NCBI GenBank assembly: GCA_043421945.1
Contig: JBHOGO010000077.1
Location: 1 to 22,938, forward strand
Source of the DNA: Thaumasiovibrio sp043421945
GTDB lineage: Bacteria > Pseudomonadota > Gammaproteobacteria > Enterobacterales > Vibrionaceae
Length of the DNA stretch: 22,938 nt
Direction: 5' to 3'
The translations under genes were made by a program, and so were the position numbers. The notes under the pieces are model-generated. The model was given only the letters and a program-made list of their open reading frames with translations. It made no database searches and had not been told where the DNA came from. Position 1 is the stretch's first letter. Each line of letters begins with the position of its first letter. This document shows, piece after piece, positions 1-7,429 of the stretch.

Positions 1-9
1 TTTAGCCAT
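1..9 (-). CDS. start of a leftward gene cut by the window edge
   Basis: On the minus strand an ATG at position 9 opens the codons Met-Ala-Lys before the window ends. A good Shine-Dalgarno sequence (GAGGAAA) lies 5 to 8 bases upstream, in plus coordinates about 15-21. Only three codons are visible, so nothing can be said about the product. The call rests on the ribosome-binding site and start codon alone. The stretch from 10 to 252 holds no convincing gene. Confidence 0.35.
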
Positions 10-252
10 GATGATTTCCTCACTCAACGCCTATTACTAAGTATAGTCATCAATACTGAGTTTTAGTGGTAATCAGGTAACAATAAACATAATTTACCGT
101 AAGCGCTGGAGCATAAGCCGTTGCAATAGTGCTCGTAGTCTCAACAGTGATAGCCACTACGGACCTAAATAGCAGATAGTAAAGCGATGAGTACCACCCA
201 TACTGCTACTGGCGTATCATCACAACCACATCACTCAAACGAAACGACAGCG

Positions 253-789
253 TTAATCGGCATCTCGTAAATATGTGCTCTGTACAATCGCATCAAGAAA
301 CACTTCACTCTTAGTCAGCTTAAAGCGCTTGTGCTCATCGAGATCACCAAACAATCGAGATCCGCCACCGAGTAGCACAGGGATGGTAGTGATGATCATT
401 TCATCAATGAGATCTTCTTTTAAGAAGTTTTGAATCGTTACCCCGCCATCAATATACAAACGCTTGAAGCCCTTAAAGTGAATACCTTCTAAAACATCTT
501 TTAGCGCACCACGCACTAAGAAAACCTTATCCTCATACCCTTCTGGGACTGTGGTCATTGTATTACTTAACACGAAGACAGGTTTTGTATAAGGCCACTC
601 GACATCAAAACTTAGCACCATCTCTAGTGTATTTCGTCCCATCACCATCGCGTCAATACGCTCGAAATGAGCGTGATACCCCATGTCATTCCCTTCAGGG
701 TTTGGAATGATATGCAGCCAATCAATTTTCTCATTTTTATCGGCGATATACCCATCGAGGCTGGTTGCAATAAACACACTATTTGACAT
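253..789 (-). CDS. RibD C-terminal / dihydrofolate-reductase-like protein
   Basis: This 178-aa soluble protein belongs to the RibD C-terminal domain superfamily, which shares the NADPH-binding dihydrofolate-reductase fold. Visible family features are SLDGYIA near the N terminus (residues 10-15), MGRNTLE (50-56), a glycine motif LYIDGG (111-116) followed by the Q-x-F-L helix, and PVLLGGGSRLF (137-147). It is a stand-alone domain without the deaminase half of RibD, so it is probably an NAD(P)H-dependent reductase of unknown substrate rather than a riboflavin enzyme. The start is placed at the ATG at 789 because GAGGG lies 6 to 10 bases upstream; the ATG four codons earlier (801) has no ribosome-binding site. 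It is divergent from the TetR gene and shares its operator region, so TetR control is likely. Confidence 0.85.
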   Translation of the reverse strand: MSNSVFIATSLDGYIADKNEKIDWLHIIPNPEGNDMGYHAHFERIDAMVMGRNTLEMVLSFDVEWPYTKPVFVLSNTMTTVPEGYEDKVFLVRGALKDVLEGIHFKGFKRLYIDGGVTIQNFLKEDLIDEMIITTIPVLLGGGSRLFGDLDEHKRFKLTKSEVFLDAIVQSTYLRDAD

Positions 790-872
790 ATTAACCCTCA
801 TTCATTATGTGGCTGCATTAAAAACAGCTCATCATCCTCATTGCTCTTGGCAGAAAATGAGAGCCGTATTAC

Positions 873-895
873 AATATTCTACACCGTAGAATATT
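873..895. promoter_or_regulatory. palindromic operator of the adjacent TetR regulator
   Basis: Two perfect 10-bp arms, AATATTCTAC (873-882) and GTAGAATATT (886-895), flank the triplet ACC. The site sits in the 130-bp gap between the divergent reductase and TetR genes, 24 bp before the TetR start. A 23-bp near-palindrome beside a TetR gene is the usual layout of an autoregulatory operator, and it could control both genes. The symmetry is seen directly; the binding protein is inferred. Confidence 0.8.
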
Positions 896-918
896 AGTTA
901 GTTTAGCGAGGCGCTGAA

Positions 919-1545
919 ATGTCTGTCAAGAATAAAAAACGAGGTCGCCCCAGTGGAAAAGTTAGCCAACTGAATGCTAAGAAAATTTTGGAGTCTGCCA
1001 AAGGTTTACTACGTGAACAGGGTAAGATCCCCAGCATTCGACGACTAGCCACTCACCTTGATGTGGATGCTATGGCTATATATCACTACTTTAACAACAA
1101 AAATGCATTGCTTGAGGCGATATGTGTTTCTCTGATTGAAGATATCTATGAACCTAGTACTCACACGAACAGTGACTCGACGGGTGATGCCAACAAAGGT
1201 CGCGATGAAAAAGATAAATGGGAGTCAGAACTGATTAAGCTCAGTTTTAGTTACCTTGAACTGTTGCATGATCATCCCGGTTTATTAGAAACATTGTTAG
1301 CAATGACTTCTGATGGCCCATCTACCGTTTTCTCAAAAAGGTTTAATCAGATCATTGCGCCACTTAAACTCAGTAGCCAAGACGCTAGAAATGCGTTACA
1401 CCTCTTAGTGGATTATTTACACGGCTATGCACTAGCACTTAATTGCAACAACACTATCGAGCCATTAACGATGGATTTTCTCAACGGACCAATGAAGATG
1501 TACTGTCGAGCATTACATACTACTGATGGCCAGCAAACAGCTTGA
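919..1545 (+). CDS. TetR-family transcriptional regulator
   Basis: A 208-aa regulator with a basic N-terminal tail (KNKKRGRPSGK), a helix-turn-helix around residues 36-60 ending in AIYHYFNNKNALLEAI, the usual TetR sequence at the end of the recognition helix, and an all-alpha ligand-binding half. The second half shows LLETLLAM and the helix LLVDYLHGYALAL, as in dimerising TetR cores. The ATG at 919 is preceded by GCGAGG at a normal distance. It probably represses itself and the divergent reductase through the palindrome at 873-895. The ligand cannot be predicted. It is convergent with the sulfatase operon and shows no link to the carbohydrate genes. Confidence 0.92.
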   Translation: MSVKNKKRGRPSGKVSQLNAKKILESAKGLLREQGKIPSIRRLATHLDVDAMAIYHYFNNKNALLEAICVSLIEDIYEPSTHTNSDSTGDANKGRDEKDKWESELIKLSFSYLELLHDHPGLLETLLAMTSDGPSTVFSKRFNQIIAPLKLSSQDARNALHLLVDYLHGYALALNCNNTIEPLTMDFLNGPMKMYCRALHTTDGQQTA

Positions 1546-1670
1546 TAACAGAATCTAACCTTCAACTTTGTAGCCAAAACACCATACTCCAATCGACTCT
1601 ATGGAAAGTTTCACAATAACAATTGTTAGCTGTTTAAGCCTCAACAAATCAGTTTCGCTGCCACATAGAG

Positions 1671-1706
1671 AAAAATAAAAAAGCCCCCCAGCACAGCTGG
1701 AGGGCT
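1671..1706 (-). terminator. Rho-independent terminator of the sulfatase operon
   Basis: An 11-bp stem with one mismatch (1682-1692 against 1696-1706, AGCCCCCCAGC with GCTGGAGGGCT) closes a three-base loop ACA. Read on the minus strand the hairpin is followed at once by a T-rich run (plus 1671-1682, almost all A). It lies 29 bp past the stop codon of the sulfatase at 1735. Confidence 0.92.
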
Positions 1707-1734
1707 CTATTAACGTTGACTAACCGAGTAACGC

Positions 1735-3186
1735 TTACTTATTGAAGTTTTTGTTACGGTTATTTGGCACGTTTGGCCAACTGATTGACTGAGGAAGTTC
1801 ATGATCCCACTCGTCAAACGTTCTCTGCAGCTCTACCTTTTTCTCTGGATAGCGAAGAGATAAATCGTTTCGCTCATACATATCTGTTGTCAGATTATAG
1901 AGTTCAGCCGCTTCACGATTTTCATTCTCATTGTAAACGAGTTTCCAATCTTGCACTCGAACCGCATAGTTATTTGCACGACGCCAGAACATCACATCAT
2001 GTGGTCTCTCACCTTCACGCTCACCATTTACATAAGGAAGAAGATCGACACCGTCGAATTCAAAACCTTTTGGTGGGTTATCAATACCTAAGTGATTAGT
2101 AATGGTTTTCGTTACATCCAACGCACTCACTGGTAGGTCATAAGTCACATTTTCTGGTACTTGACCTGGCCAACTCATGATGTACGGGATACGGATACCA
2201 CCTTCATAATTAGTAGCTTTATAACCACGCAAGCCACCAGTACTTGATAGGTTTGCATCACGCTCTAGTGCATTTGGATTAGGACGCGGAGAACCATTGT
2301 CACTAATCACAAAAATCGCCGTGTTTTCTAGCTGACCTTGCTCTTCAAGCGCATCGACAATGGTACCAATACCATCATCCAAGGCGAGAACCATACCACC
2401 AAACTTACGACGGTTTTCCTCTTCGATATGATCCATACGCTCTATATAAGAGTCTGGCACTTCCCAAGGATAGTGAACTGCATTATAGGCGACGTATAAG
2501 AAGAAAGGTTCGTCGTCTTCATTTGTCTCAATAAAGTTAACAGCTTCCTCGCTAAATACCTCAGTCGTATAGCCTTCGAATTCAACCATCTCTTCATTAC
2601 GGAATATTGGCCAGTAATCATGTTGATTACCAAACTCAAACCCACTCTTATAGTACGAGTGAGAGCCATTTAAAAACCCGTAAAAGTAATCGAAGCCGCG
2701 GCTATTTGGTCGCTTCCCTTCTGATAATCCAAGATGCCACTTACCAATAGCACCCGTACGGTAACCTTCTGCTTTTAAGATCTCTTGCAGCATGGGTTGA
2801 GAGACAGGTACACCTGCTCGGTTTCCAGCTTCAGTTGGGTAGTGATCCTCTGGGATATTCTCAGAAGTACCCAAACGTTGTTGGTAAACTCCGGTTAACA
2901 GACCAGCTCGAGAAGGCCCACAGATTGATGCTGTGACATAACCTTGTGTAAAGTTCACACCGCTTGCAGCAATTTTGTCCATATTGGGCGTGTGGAGATC
3001 GGTTGCGCCTAAAAACCCAGGATCACCCCACCCTAAATCATCGACAAATATTAATACAACGTTTGGCTTTTCTACGGTTGTTTCTGCATGAACCGGAATG
3101 GTTACTGTGGACAATGCCAACGCAGTAGCTGTTAAGGGCAATATAGCCTTTGACAGTCTTTTAAATTTACTAACACAACTATTCAT
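1735..3186 (-). CDS. exported type I sulfatase (S1 family)
   Basis: A 483-aa formylglycine-dependent sulfatase, likely removing sulfate esters from an oligo- or polysaccharide in the periplasm. A Sec signal peptide covers residues 1-34 (PVHA, then ETT). Family marks are metal ligands D49-D50 in VDDLGWGD, the C89-G-P-S-R93 signature whose cysteine is converted to formylglycine, GKWHLG at 148-153, H238, the D296-N297 pair and K323. Length is normal for arylsulfatase-like carbohydrate sulfatases. The start ATG has AAGGA about 10 bases upstream. It is the last gene of the operon with the endoglucanase-like and barrel genes and ends at a strong terminator. No formylglycine-generating enzyme or anaerobic maturase is present in this window. 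The exact sulfatase subfamily and the sulfated position cannot be read from sequence alone. Confidence 0.93.
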   Translation of the reverse strand: MNSCVSKFKRLSKAILPLTATALALSTVTIPVHAETTVEKPNVVLIFVDDLGWGDPGFLGATDLHTPNMDKIAASGVNFTQGYVTASICGPSRAGLLTGVYQQRLGTSENIPEDHYPTEAGNRAGVPVSQPMLQEILKAEGYRTGAIGKWHLGLSEGKRPNSRGFDYFYGFLNGSHSYYKSGFEFGNQHDYWPIFRNEEMVEFEGYTTEVFSEEAVNFIETNEDDEPFFLYVAYNAVHYPWEVPDSYIERMDHIEEENRRKFGGMVLALDDGIGTIVDALEEQGQLENTAIFVISDNGSPRPNPNALERDANLSSTGGLRGYKATNYEGGIRIPYIMSWPGQVPENVTYDLPVSALDVTKTITNHLGIDNPPKGFEFDGVDLLPYVNGEREGERPHDVMFWRRANNYAVRVQDWKLVYNENENREAAELYNLTTDMYERNDLSLRYPEKKVELQRTFDEWDHELPQSISWPNVPNNRNKNFNK

Positions 3187-3261
3187 GTTACTTATTCCTT
3201 AAGCACTGAAACAATGTGAATATATTAATAGGATTAATAAAACAGTATTAGTTGTTATTAA

Positions 3262-4275
3262 TTAGAAACTCCAAACCAGACCCATTTTGGCAAATAATAC
3301 CTTTCTATCACCCCAAGCATTTGAGTCTTTACTTGTTTCCTCTGCATCTTTATAGGCAGCATCAAGTAAGAAAGCTAAGTCACGAGTAATAGGGATCTCG
3401 GTAAATAATGCATAGTTGTTATAATCGTATCGATTTCCATTAGCGACTTTAGAGTAACCATTTTCATATCGCAATTCTAAATAACCATATGGCATTCTAA
3501 ATTGAACCAATGGCTTAATTGCACGCTCTTGGAAACCCCAGTCTGTTTTTTCATCGATATACAGAGCTTTTACACCGAAGCTAAACCAATTATTTGGTTT
3601 GTACAAGTAAAGAGGCTCTGTCTTATACAGGAATGCATCATCCTCTTCCCAGTAACCAACTTCACCTTGAAGGTTCAAAAAGCTTTTTCCGAAGTTAATA
3701 TAAGCAGATGGCTTAACAGCATACACTGTCTTTTCTCTTGGACCTGTCTGTTTCTTATACTTGAACTCACCATTCAGTGTAAGGTTTGGGTTTATCCATT
3801 TCGTATATCGAGGGATAAACTCAGTGAGCTGCATGGCACTAGGCTTTACAAACGCCGGGTCATCGGAGTCTTCTCTTCTTTCCTTCAGAACATAACCGAT
3901 TGAAAATTCAGGTGTAATACGAGTACTGCCATCCGCAAAAATCATTGTATGGAAGATTTGCTTACCATGATTTTCGAAGGTTACTTCTTCATACTCGTAA
4001 CCTGTAAGGGCACGAGTACGTTTAGGGACCCAAGGTTTTCCTGTATCTTCATCTTGTTTATTATCTAATTGATCAGCCAGGATAAAGTCAATATCAGTGC
4101 CCAGTTGCCCAACAGGATCGTAGCCACGCAGTGTCACATTATCCCACATATTACTACGTGATGAGATAGAGCTATCATCGATAGAATCACTCAGCTGGCT
4201 AACATCTAACGTTTCTGCTGACAGATTAAATGCAGCAATCGTTGCGCACCCAATCAATATCGTTGAAGTTTTCAT
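3262..4275 (-). CDS. outer-membrane beta-barrel, probable oligosaccharide porin
   Basis: A 337-aa precursor with a Sec signal peptide (cleavage after A20, NLSA then ETL) and many alternating hydrophobic/aromatic strands such as YLELRYENGYS and WFSFGVKALYID. It ends in LVWSF, with the C-terminal Phe that the BAM machinery recognises. Size fits a monomeric barrel of about 12 to 16 strands, like the OmpG or oligosaccharide-specific channels; I cannot assign a family with certainty. It starts 11 bp after the endoglucanase-like gene and 75 bp before the sulfatase gene, so it most likely admits the anionic oligosaccharides these enzymes handle. An LIGC string at residues 7-10 looks like a lipobox but the hydrophobic stretch before it is too short. 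Confidence 0.8.
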   Translation of the reverse strand: MKTSTILIGCATIAAFNLSAETLDVSQLSDSIDDSSISSRSNMWDNVTLRGYDPVGQLGTDIDFILADQLDNKQDEDTGKPWVPKRTRALTGYEYEEVTFENHGKQIFHTMIFADGSTRITPEFSIGYVLKERREDSDDPAFVKPSAMQLTEFIPRYTKWINPNLTLNGEFKYKKQTGPREKTVYAVKPSAYINFGKSFLNLQGEVGYWEEDDAFLYKTEPLYLYKPNNWFSFGVKALYIDEKTDWGFQERAIKPLVQFRMPYGYLELRYENGYSKVANGNRYDYNNYALFTEIPITRDLAFLLDAAYKDAEETSKDSNAWGDRKVLFAKMGLVWSF

Positions 4276-4286
4276 AATGTAAGCCC

Positions 4287-5666
4287 TTAACTATTATTTG
4301 ATTTGAATAGACTATTAGAAGCTGTTTTTCTTTTTCCTTCAGGTACAAATGATTGATACATTTCAACAACATCATTTAACATACCTTTCGATTCCAAATA
4401 ATGATGGACATCGGCATTAATACTATTAGACATGAATGAACCAACGAACATACCTTGATCTAAAGAGAGAATTTTTGTCGACATATCACCATGTTGATTC
4501 ACTGAATCATACCAACCGAATGGGCTTTCAATTTCTGGACGTACTCTTTTCAATCCTAACAAAGCATCAATAGCTAAATCTTCATCAACCATATAAGCTA
4601 GAGCAGTCGCATGCGGTGTACCTGTTTTATCATCATCAACATCATGGCCAAATTTAACTTTTTTCTCAGATATATATCCAACACCATATGGTGCATATCG
4701 GTCATCAACGGTTGCAGATGAAGACACAAAAGGAATGTTGTACTTCTGAGCAAAAAGTTTTTGCATATAAGTCATATCTTCGATGATTTTATAATCAGGG
4801 ATAAGTTTTTTCTCATCTAAGAAAATAGATGGAAGCATCCCTTGGAAATAAGCACCATCCCATGTCAGCATTGGTGTGATTTCCTTTCCTTCAATATCAT
4901 AGGTAGCTACGTATAGCTCCATGTTATTAAAAGCATCTTGTGGAACCGCCTTATCACCCATATCTTTTGTAACAAGTGCAGCCCACAATGGTGCTAAACG
5001 GCTTTCATTGGCCTTTCGGTCAATGAAGTACTCAAGCTGTTCACCAGTATGTCCATTAAAGCCAGCACGTAATAGACCTCTTGATGGATCATACATTTTT
5101 GACCAAGCAGCTTTCTGTGCGTCTAGAATCGATTCTATGCGCTGTACGATATCCTGCTTCGCAGGATCTTCTGAATCCAAGTATGCACCTGCTGCGCCGA
5201 CTAAGGAGAAAACAAGATTTGCGTTATCAACAGCTGGTACGACACCTTCTTTTGTCGTTTCTAGCTTGCCATCAACAATATTGTAAGGCCAGAAAAACAA
5301 ACCATTCCAATTAGGGGCATTTTCCATTGTATCCAATACTTCTGAAATTCTGACAAGTGCATCACTGTTACCTGCCTTCTCCATCTCAACCAGTACATTA
5401 ATGTAGAAGCCAATTTCAGTCGAGTTCACATAATAGTCAGGAGCGACCGTCTTGCCATCACGAATAAAAATGGTGTCGTAAGGTACTTTCGCGGCGACAT
5501 CGACTCCAACTCCATCTCTGAAAAAGTCTAGATTATTCTGTAACTCGACAGCGAAGTTAACAGGATAATGGTGATCAGATACTACAACACTTTCGATTGA
5601 TACTTCACTTGCCCACGCAGCGCTACACATTAACAATCCAGCAGCCATAATTTTATTTAATTTCAT
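4287..5666 (-). CDS. exported endo-beta-1,2-glucanase-like protein (GH144/glycoamylase-like clan)
   Basis: A 459-aa protein with a Sec signal peptide (AAWA then SEVS, about residue 19) and an (alpha/alpha)6-barrel motif pattern: IGFYINVLVEM (85-95), WNGLFFWPY (120-128), PAVDNANLVFSL (144-155), YFIDRKANESRLAPLWA (213-229), MLTWDGAYFQ (266-275), TGTPHATAL (348-356) and LDQGM (402-406). The same order occurs in Pfam glycoamylase-like proteins, GH144 endo-beta-1,2-glucanases and the transglycosylase domain of cyclic glucan synthases; the match is from memory, not a search. A periplasmic depolymerase of glucan fragments is the best guess. It is a paralogue of the protein at 7430-8803. The ATG at 5666 follows AAGGGACAA; an in-frame TTG at 5699 lacks a ribosome-binding site and would spoil the signal peptide. 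First gene of the leftward operon. Confidence 0.75.
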   Translation of the reverse strand: MKLNKIMAAGLLMCSAAWASEVSIESVVVSDHHYPVNFAVELQNNLDFFRDGVGVDVAAKVPYDTIFIRDGKTVAPDYYVNSTEIGFYINVLVEMEKAGNSDALVRISEVLDTMENAPNWNGLFFWPYNIVDGKLETTKEGVVPAVDNANLVFSLVGAAGAYLDSEDPAKQDIVQRIESILDAQKAAWSKMYDPSRGLLRAGFNGHTGEQLEYFIDRKANESRLAPLWAALVTKDMGDKAVPQDAFNNMELYVATYDIEGKEITPMLTWDGAYFQGMLPSIFLDEKKLIPDYKIIEDMTYMQKLFAQKYNIPFVSSSATVDDRYAPYGVGYISEKKVKFGHDVDDDKTGTPHATALAYMVDEDLAIDALLGLKRVRPEIESPFGWYDSVNQHGDMSTKILSLDQGMFVGSFMSNSINADVHHYLESKGMLNDVVEMYQSFVPEGKRKTASNSLFKSNNS

Positions 5667-5684
5667 TTGTCCCTTCACCTTATA

Positions 5685-5694
5685 GAATCGATTC
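5685..5694. promoter_or_regulatory. palindrome in the leader, possible variant LacI-type operator
   Basis: GAATCGATTC is a perfect 10-bp palindrome with a central CG, lying just downstream of the predicted promoter at 5708-5737 and upstream of the ribosome-binding site of the endoglucanase-like gene. It matches the GAAACGTTTC operator seen elsewhere in the locus at 8 of 10 positions. It may be a weaker site for the same regulator, or chance. Confidence 0.35.
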
Positions 5695-5707
5695 AACAAC
5701 AGGATCT

Positions 5708-5737
5708 ATTATCCAAATGAAATAACATCCACGTCAA
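5708..5737 (-). promoter_or_regulatory. predicted sigma70 promoter of the leftward endoglucanase-barrel-sulfatase operon
   Basis: On the minus strand a -35 box TTGACG (plus 5732-5737) is followed after 18 bp by a -10 box GATAAT (plus 5708-5713). Transcription would start near 5701, giving a leader of about 35 nt before the ATG at 5666. Confidence 0.65.
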
Positions 5738-5855
5738 GGTCGATTATTAATGCCGACTGGCTTACACACATCACTAAATCAACATTAAACCCATATAAAA
5801 CAACACCTTAGGCAGTGAAACATTTCCTTCATATTCCTGTATCAAATATAAAATA

Positions 5856-5871
5856 TGTGATAATCAGCACA
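5856..5871. promoter_or_regulatory. CRP-like site 1 in the divergent region
   Basis: TGTGA-TAATCA-GCACA matches the CRP consensus TGTGA-N6-TCACA at 9 of 10 core positions, with A/T-rich flanks. It lies in the 360-bp gap between the two divergent operons (5667-6026), about 160 bp upstream of the leftward transcription start and 134 bp upstream of the rightward one. The rest of this gap holds the two promoters and operators listed here and no gene. Confidence 0.6.
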
Positions 5872-5921
5872 TAAAACCCTAAATTAGAGCTGTTACTCTT
5901 AATTCAACAAAACGCATTTTA

Positions 5922-5937
5922 TGTGTTTGTAATCACA
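5922..5937. promoter_or_regulatory. CRP-like site 2 in the divergent region
   Basis: TGTGT-TTGTAA-TCACA matches the CRP core at 9 of 10 positions. Its centre is about 68 bp upstream of the predicted start of the rightward lipoprotein operon, a distance compatible with class I activation. Confidence 0.6.
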
Positions 5938-5963
5938 ATATGAAGTTAATTGTTATAATTATC

Positions 5964-5991
5964 TTGAGTTATGCGCTTCTACAAATAAAAT
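5964..5991 (+). promoter_or_regulatory. predicted sigma70 promoter of the lipoprotein operon
   Basis: TTGAGT (5964-5969), a 16-bp spacer and TAAAAT (5986-5991) form a good promoter. Its expected start, near 5998, falls at the operator at 5999-6008, a layout suited to repression. Confidence 0.65.
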
Positions 5992-5998
5992 GATTATC

Positions 5999-6008
5999 GA
6001 AACGTTTT
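5999..6008. promoter_or_regulatory. LacI-type operator before the lipoprotein gene
   Basis: GAAACGTTTT differs by one base from the perfect palindrome GAAACGTTTC found at the ATPase promoter, and has the central CG typical of LacI/PurR-family sites. It lies between the -10 box and the ribosome-binding site (AAGGGGAG, 6013-6020). Confidence 0.75.
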
Positions 6009-6026
6009 GATTAAGGGGAGCACAAA

Positions 6027-7271
6027 GTGAAAATAAAGAATTTAAGCAAAATATCGATAGCCGTCACTTCAGCAATGATATTGAACGGATGTCTACTTAA
6101 TGACCCATACGACTATGATAAAGGTGGTGATGGCTCTGTAACGCCTCCGCCAGCAGTGAGTGCTAAGCATGTTGTTTATGGCGCAGCAAATGGCTCGGTC
6201 TATCAACATGTGACTGAAAATAGTTCAGGTGACACCGTTACCATTGATCCGGAAGGAAATACTGTTAACGGTAATATTACCGTTGAGGGCCTAGAGCCAG
6301 AAAAAGTGGAAGGGACACTACTCGTCAAGGTTTCTGATGAGCAATCATTCCTATATAGTGAACAGGCCGGCGGAAATCCTGTTTCTGTTGACATTAATCC
6401 CTCTGTCGATGTTCTAGCTCTTAACCTTGAAGTCACAACCCCTAATACAACGTATGCACAGGTTGAAACGGAAGTTAACGGGACAAGAAATATTGCCGAA
6501 GTCGATATCAGTCGAGCACTTGTCGCTTCTCAATCAGCGGGTGAGCAGCAGCTTCTCATACCAACACATTGTTTTGCTGATGCCGATTTCAACGCAATCA
6601 CGAAGCCTTCCTCTTTGAATGTTAATGGTACCAGTGAGTTCAAGCTCCACACGATCAACTACTCTACACCTGAAAATGATATCTATAACCTACCTTGTGA
6701 AGTCACAAGCCTTGAAGTCGTTGGTAATGCTGCCGGAGATTTCATGATTGCAGACTTGATGCTGGCAGAAAACGGCGAAATAATTGGTGGTCTAACACCC
6801 AACATTGGTGCTTGGCTAACTGATGGTAGTGTCCTTATCAATGAAATTATTGGCAACCACGTAATGATTGATTACACAAACGCAACGACTGGTGCGAATG
6901 GTGGTTTAGTGTTTGAAGGGGATCAATTTTTAGATATTAGTAATTTTGTTGCAAACGGCTGGCTAGAATTTATGATGCATGTTGAGAGCTATGGGAATCA
7001 CCCAACGCGTCGTTTCCAACTGCAAATGGAAGGTAGTGCTGGAAACTCACAACCTTACTTCTTCGAGGAAGGGTTTGCTGAAGGCAGTTGGCAACAAGTT
7101 CGTGTTCCAGTTTCAGATCTATTCACTGACCAAAATGGTCAACTTAATTTCAATCAAATTTTTAATATGAATAAATCTATTTCGATGTTCCCAGAGTGGA
7201 TCAGTGAAGAAAATTCACTACAAGGCATAGTTTTCCGTATTGCCGGTGCGAAGCTAGTGTCAACGAATTAA
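6027..7271 (+). CDS. outer-membrane lipoprotein with two carbohydrate-binding-like domains
   Basis: A 414-aa lipoprotein: lipobox L19-N-G-C22 with Leu at +2, which predicts outer-membrane sorting, then a Gly/Pro/Asp-rich linker (25-45). Two beta-sandwich regions follow, about 48-212 and 262-411. Both carry the strand pattern of the galactose-binding-like ExoP C-terminal domain found on marine GH3 glucanases, for example LLIPTHCFADADFNAI (176-191) and WQQVRVPVSDLF (355-366). No catalytic motif is visible, so it probably holds glucan at the surface, similar in role to SusE/SusF-type proteins but unrelated to them. C182 and C224 could form a disulfide. The start is GTG at 6027, supported by AAGGGGAG and by the intact signal sequence. 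It heads an operon with the lipoprotein endoglucanase and is probably repressed via 5999-6008 and CRP-activated. Confidence 0.7.
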   Translation: MKIKNLSKISIAVTSAMILNGCLLNDPYDYDKGGDGSVTPPPAVSAKHVVYGAANGSVYQHVTENSSGDTVTIDPEGNTVNGNITVEGLEPEKVEGTLLVKVSDEQSFLYSEQAGGNPVSVDINPSVDVLALNLEVTTPNTTYAQVETEVNGTRNIAEVDISRALVASQSAGEQQLLIPTHCFADADFNAITKPSSLNVNGTSEFKLHTINYSTPENDIYNLPCEVTSLEVVGNAAGDFMIADLMLAENGEIIGGLTPNIGAWLTDGSVLINEIIGNHVMIDYTNATTGANGGLVFEGDQFLDISNFVANGWLEFMMHVESYGNHPTRRFQLQMEGSAGNSQPYFFEEGFAEGSWQQVRVPVSDLFTDQNGQLNFNQIFNMNKSISMFPEWISEENSLQGIVFRIAGAKLVSTN

Positions 7272-7304
7272 CATATGAAATTGATACAATAATTTTTGTT
7301 AACT

Positions 7305-7332
7305 GAGTGGCTGTAATCAATTACGGCCACTC
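7305..7332. terminator. intercistronic hairpin, possible weak terminator or mRNA stabiliser
   Basis: GAGTGGCTGTAAT (7305-7317) pairs with ATTACGGCCACTC (7320-7332), with one G-T wobble and only CA between the arms. It lies 33 bp past the lipoprotein stop and about 100 bp before the next gene. There is no good T-run afterwards on the plus strand, so it more likely tunes the ratio of the two genes than ends transcription. A TATAAT at 7390-7395 could give the second gene a weak promoter of its own, though no good -35 box precedes it. Confidence 0.55.
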
Positions 7333-7429
7333 ATTATTCAGGGTAATTTCAACTATATAGCAGCTTAATTACACAGAAACTTAATATTTTATAATAAAAC
7401 CAACCAGATATTATAGACAAGGTACCTTC

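Noticed and set aside
134..161. CGTAGT/ACTACG inverted repeat as a terminator for the reductase gene
   Set aside because: Only six base pairs with a 16-base loop and no T-run on the minus strand.
683..889. 68-aa open frame on the plus strand
   Set aside because: It is mostly antisense to the reductase gene, runs into the TetR operator region, has no ribosome-binding site and no recognisable protein features.
1617..1628. 12-bp palindrome TAACAATTGTTA downstream of the TetR gene
   Set aside because: A/T-rich and placed between convergent genes, with no start or promoter nearby; chance is a good explanation.
4246..4275. Lipobox-like LIGC at residues 7-10 of the barrel protein
   Set aside because: Only a few residues precede it, too short for a lipoprotein signal; a normal Sec cleavage site follows at residue 20 and the protein is a beta-barrel.
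5667..5699. N-terminal extension of the exported endoglucanase-like protein from a TTG codon
   Set aside because: No ribosome-binding site precedes the TTG, the extension would place charged residues before the signal peptide, and the ATG at 5666 has a good AAGGGA.
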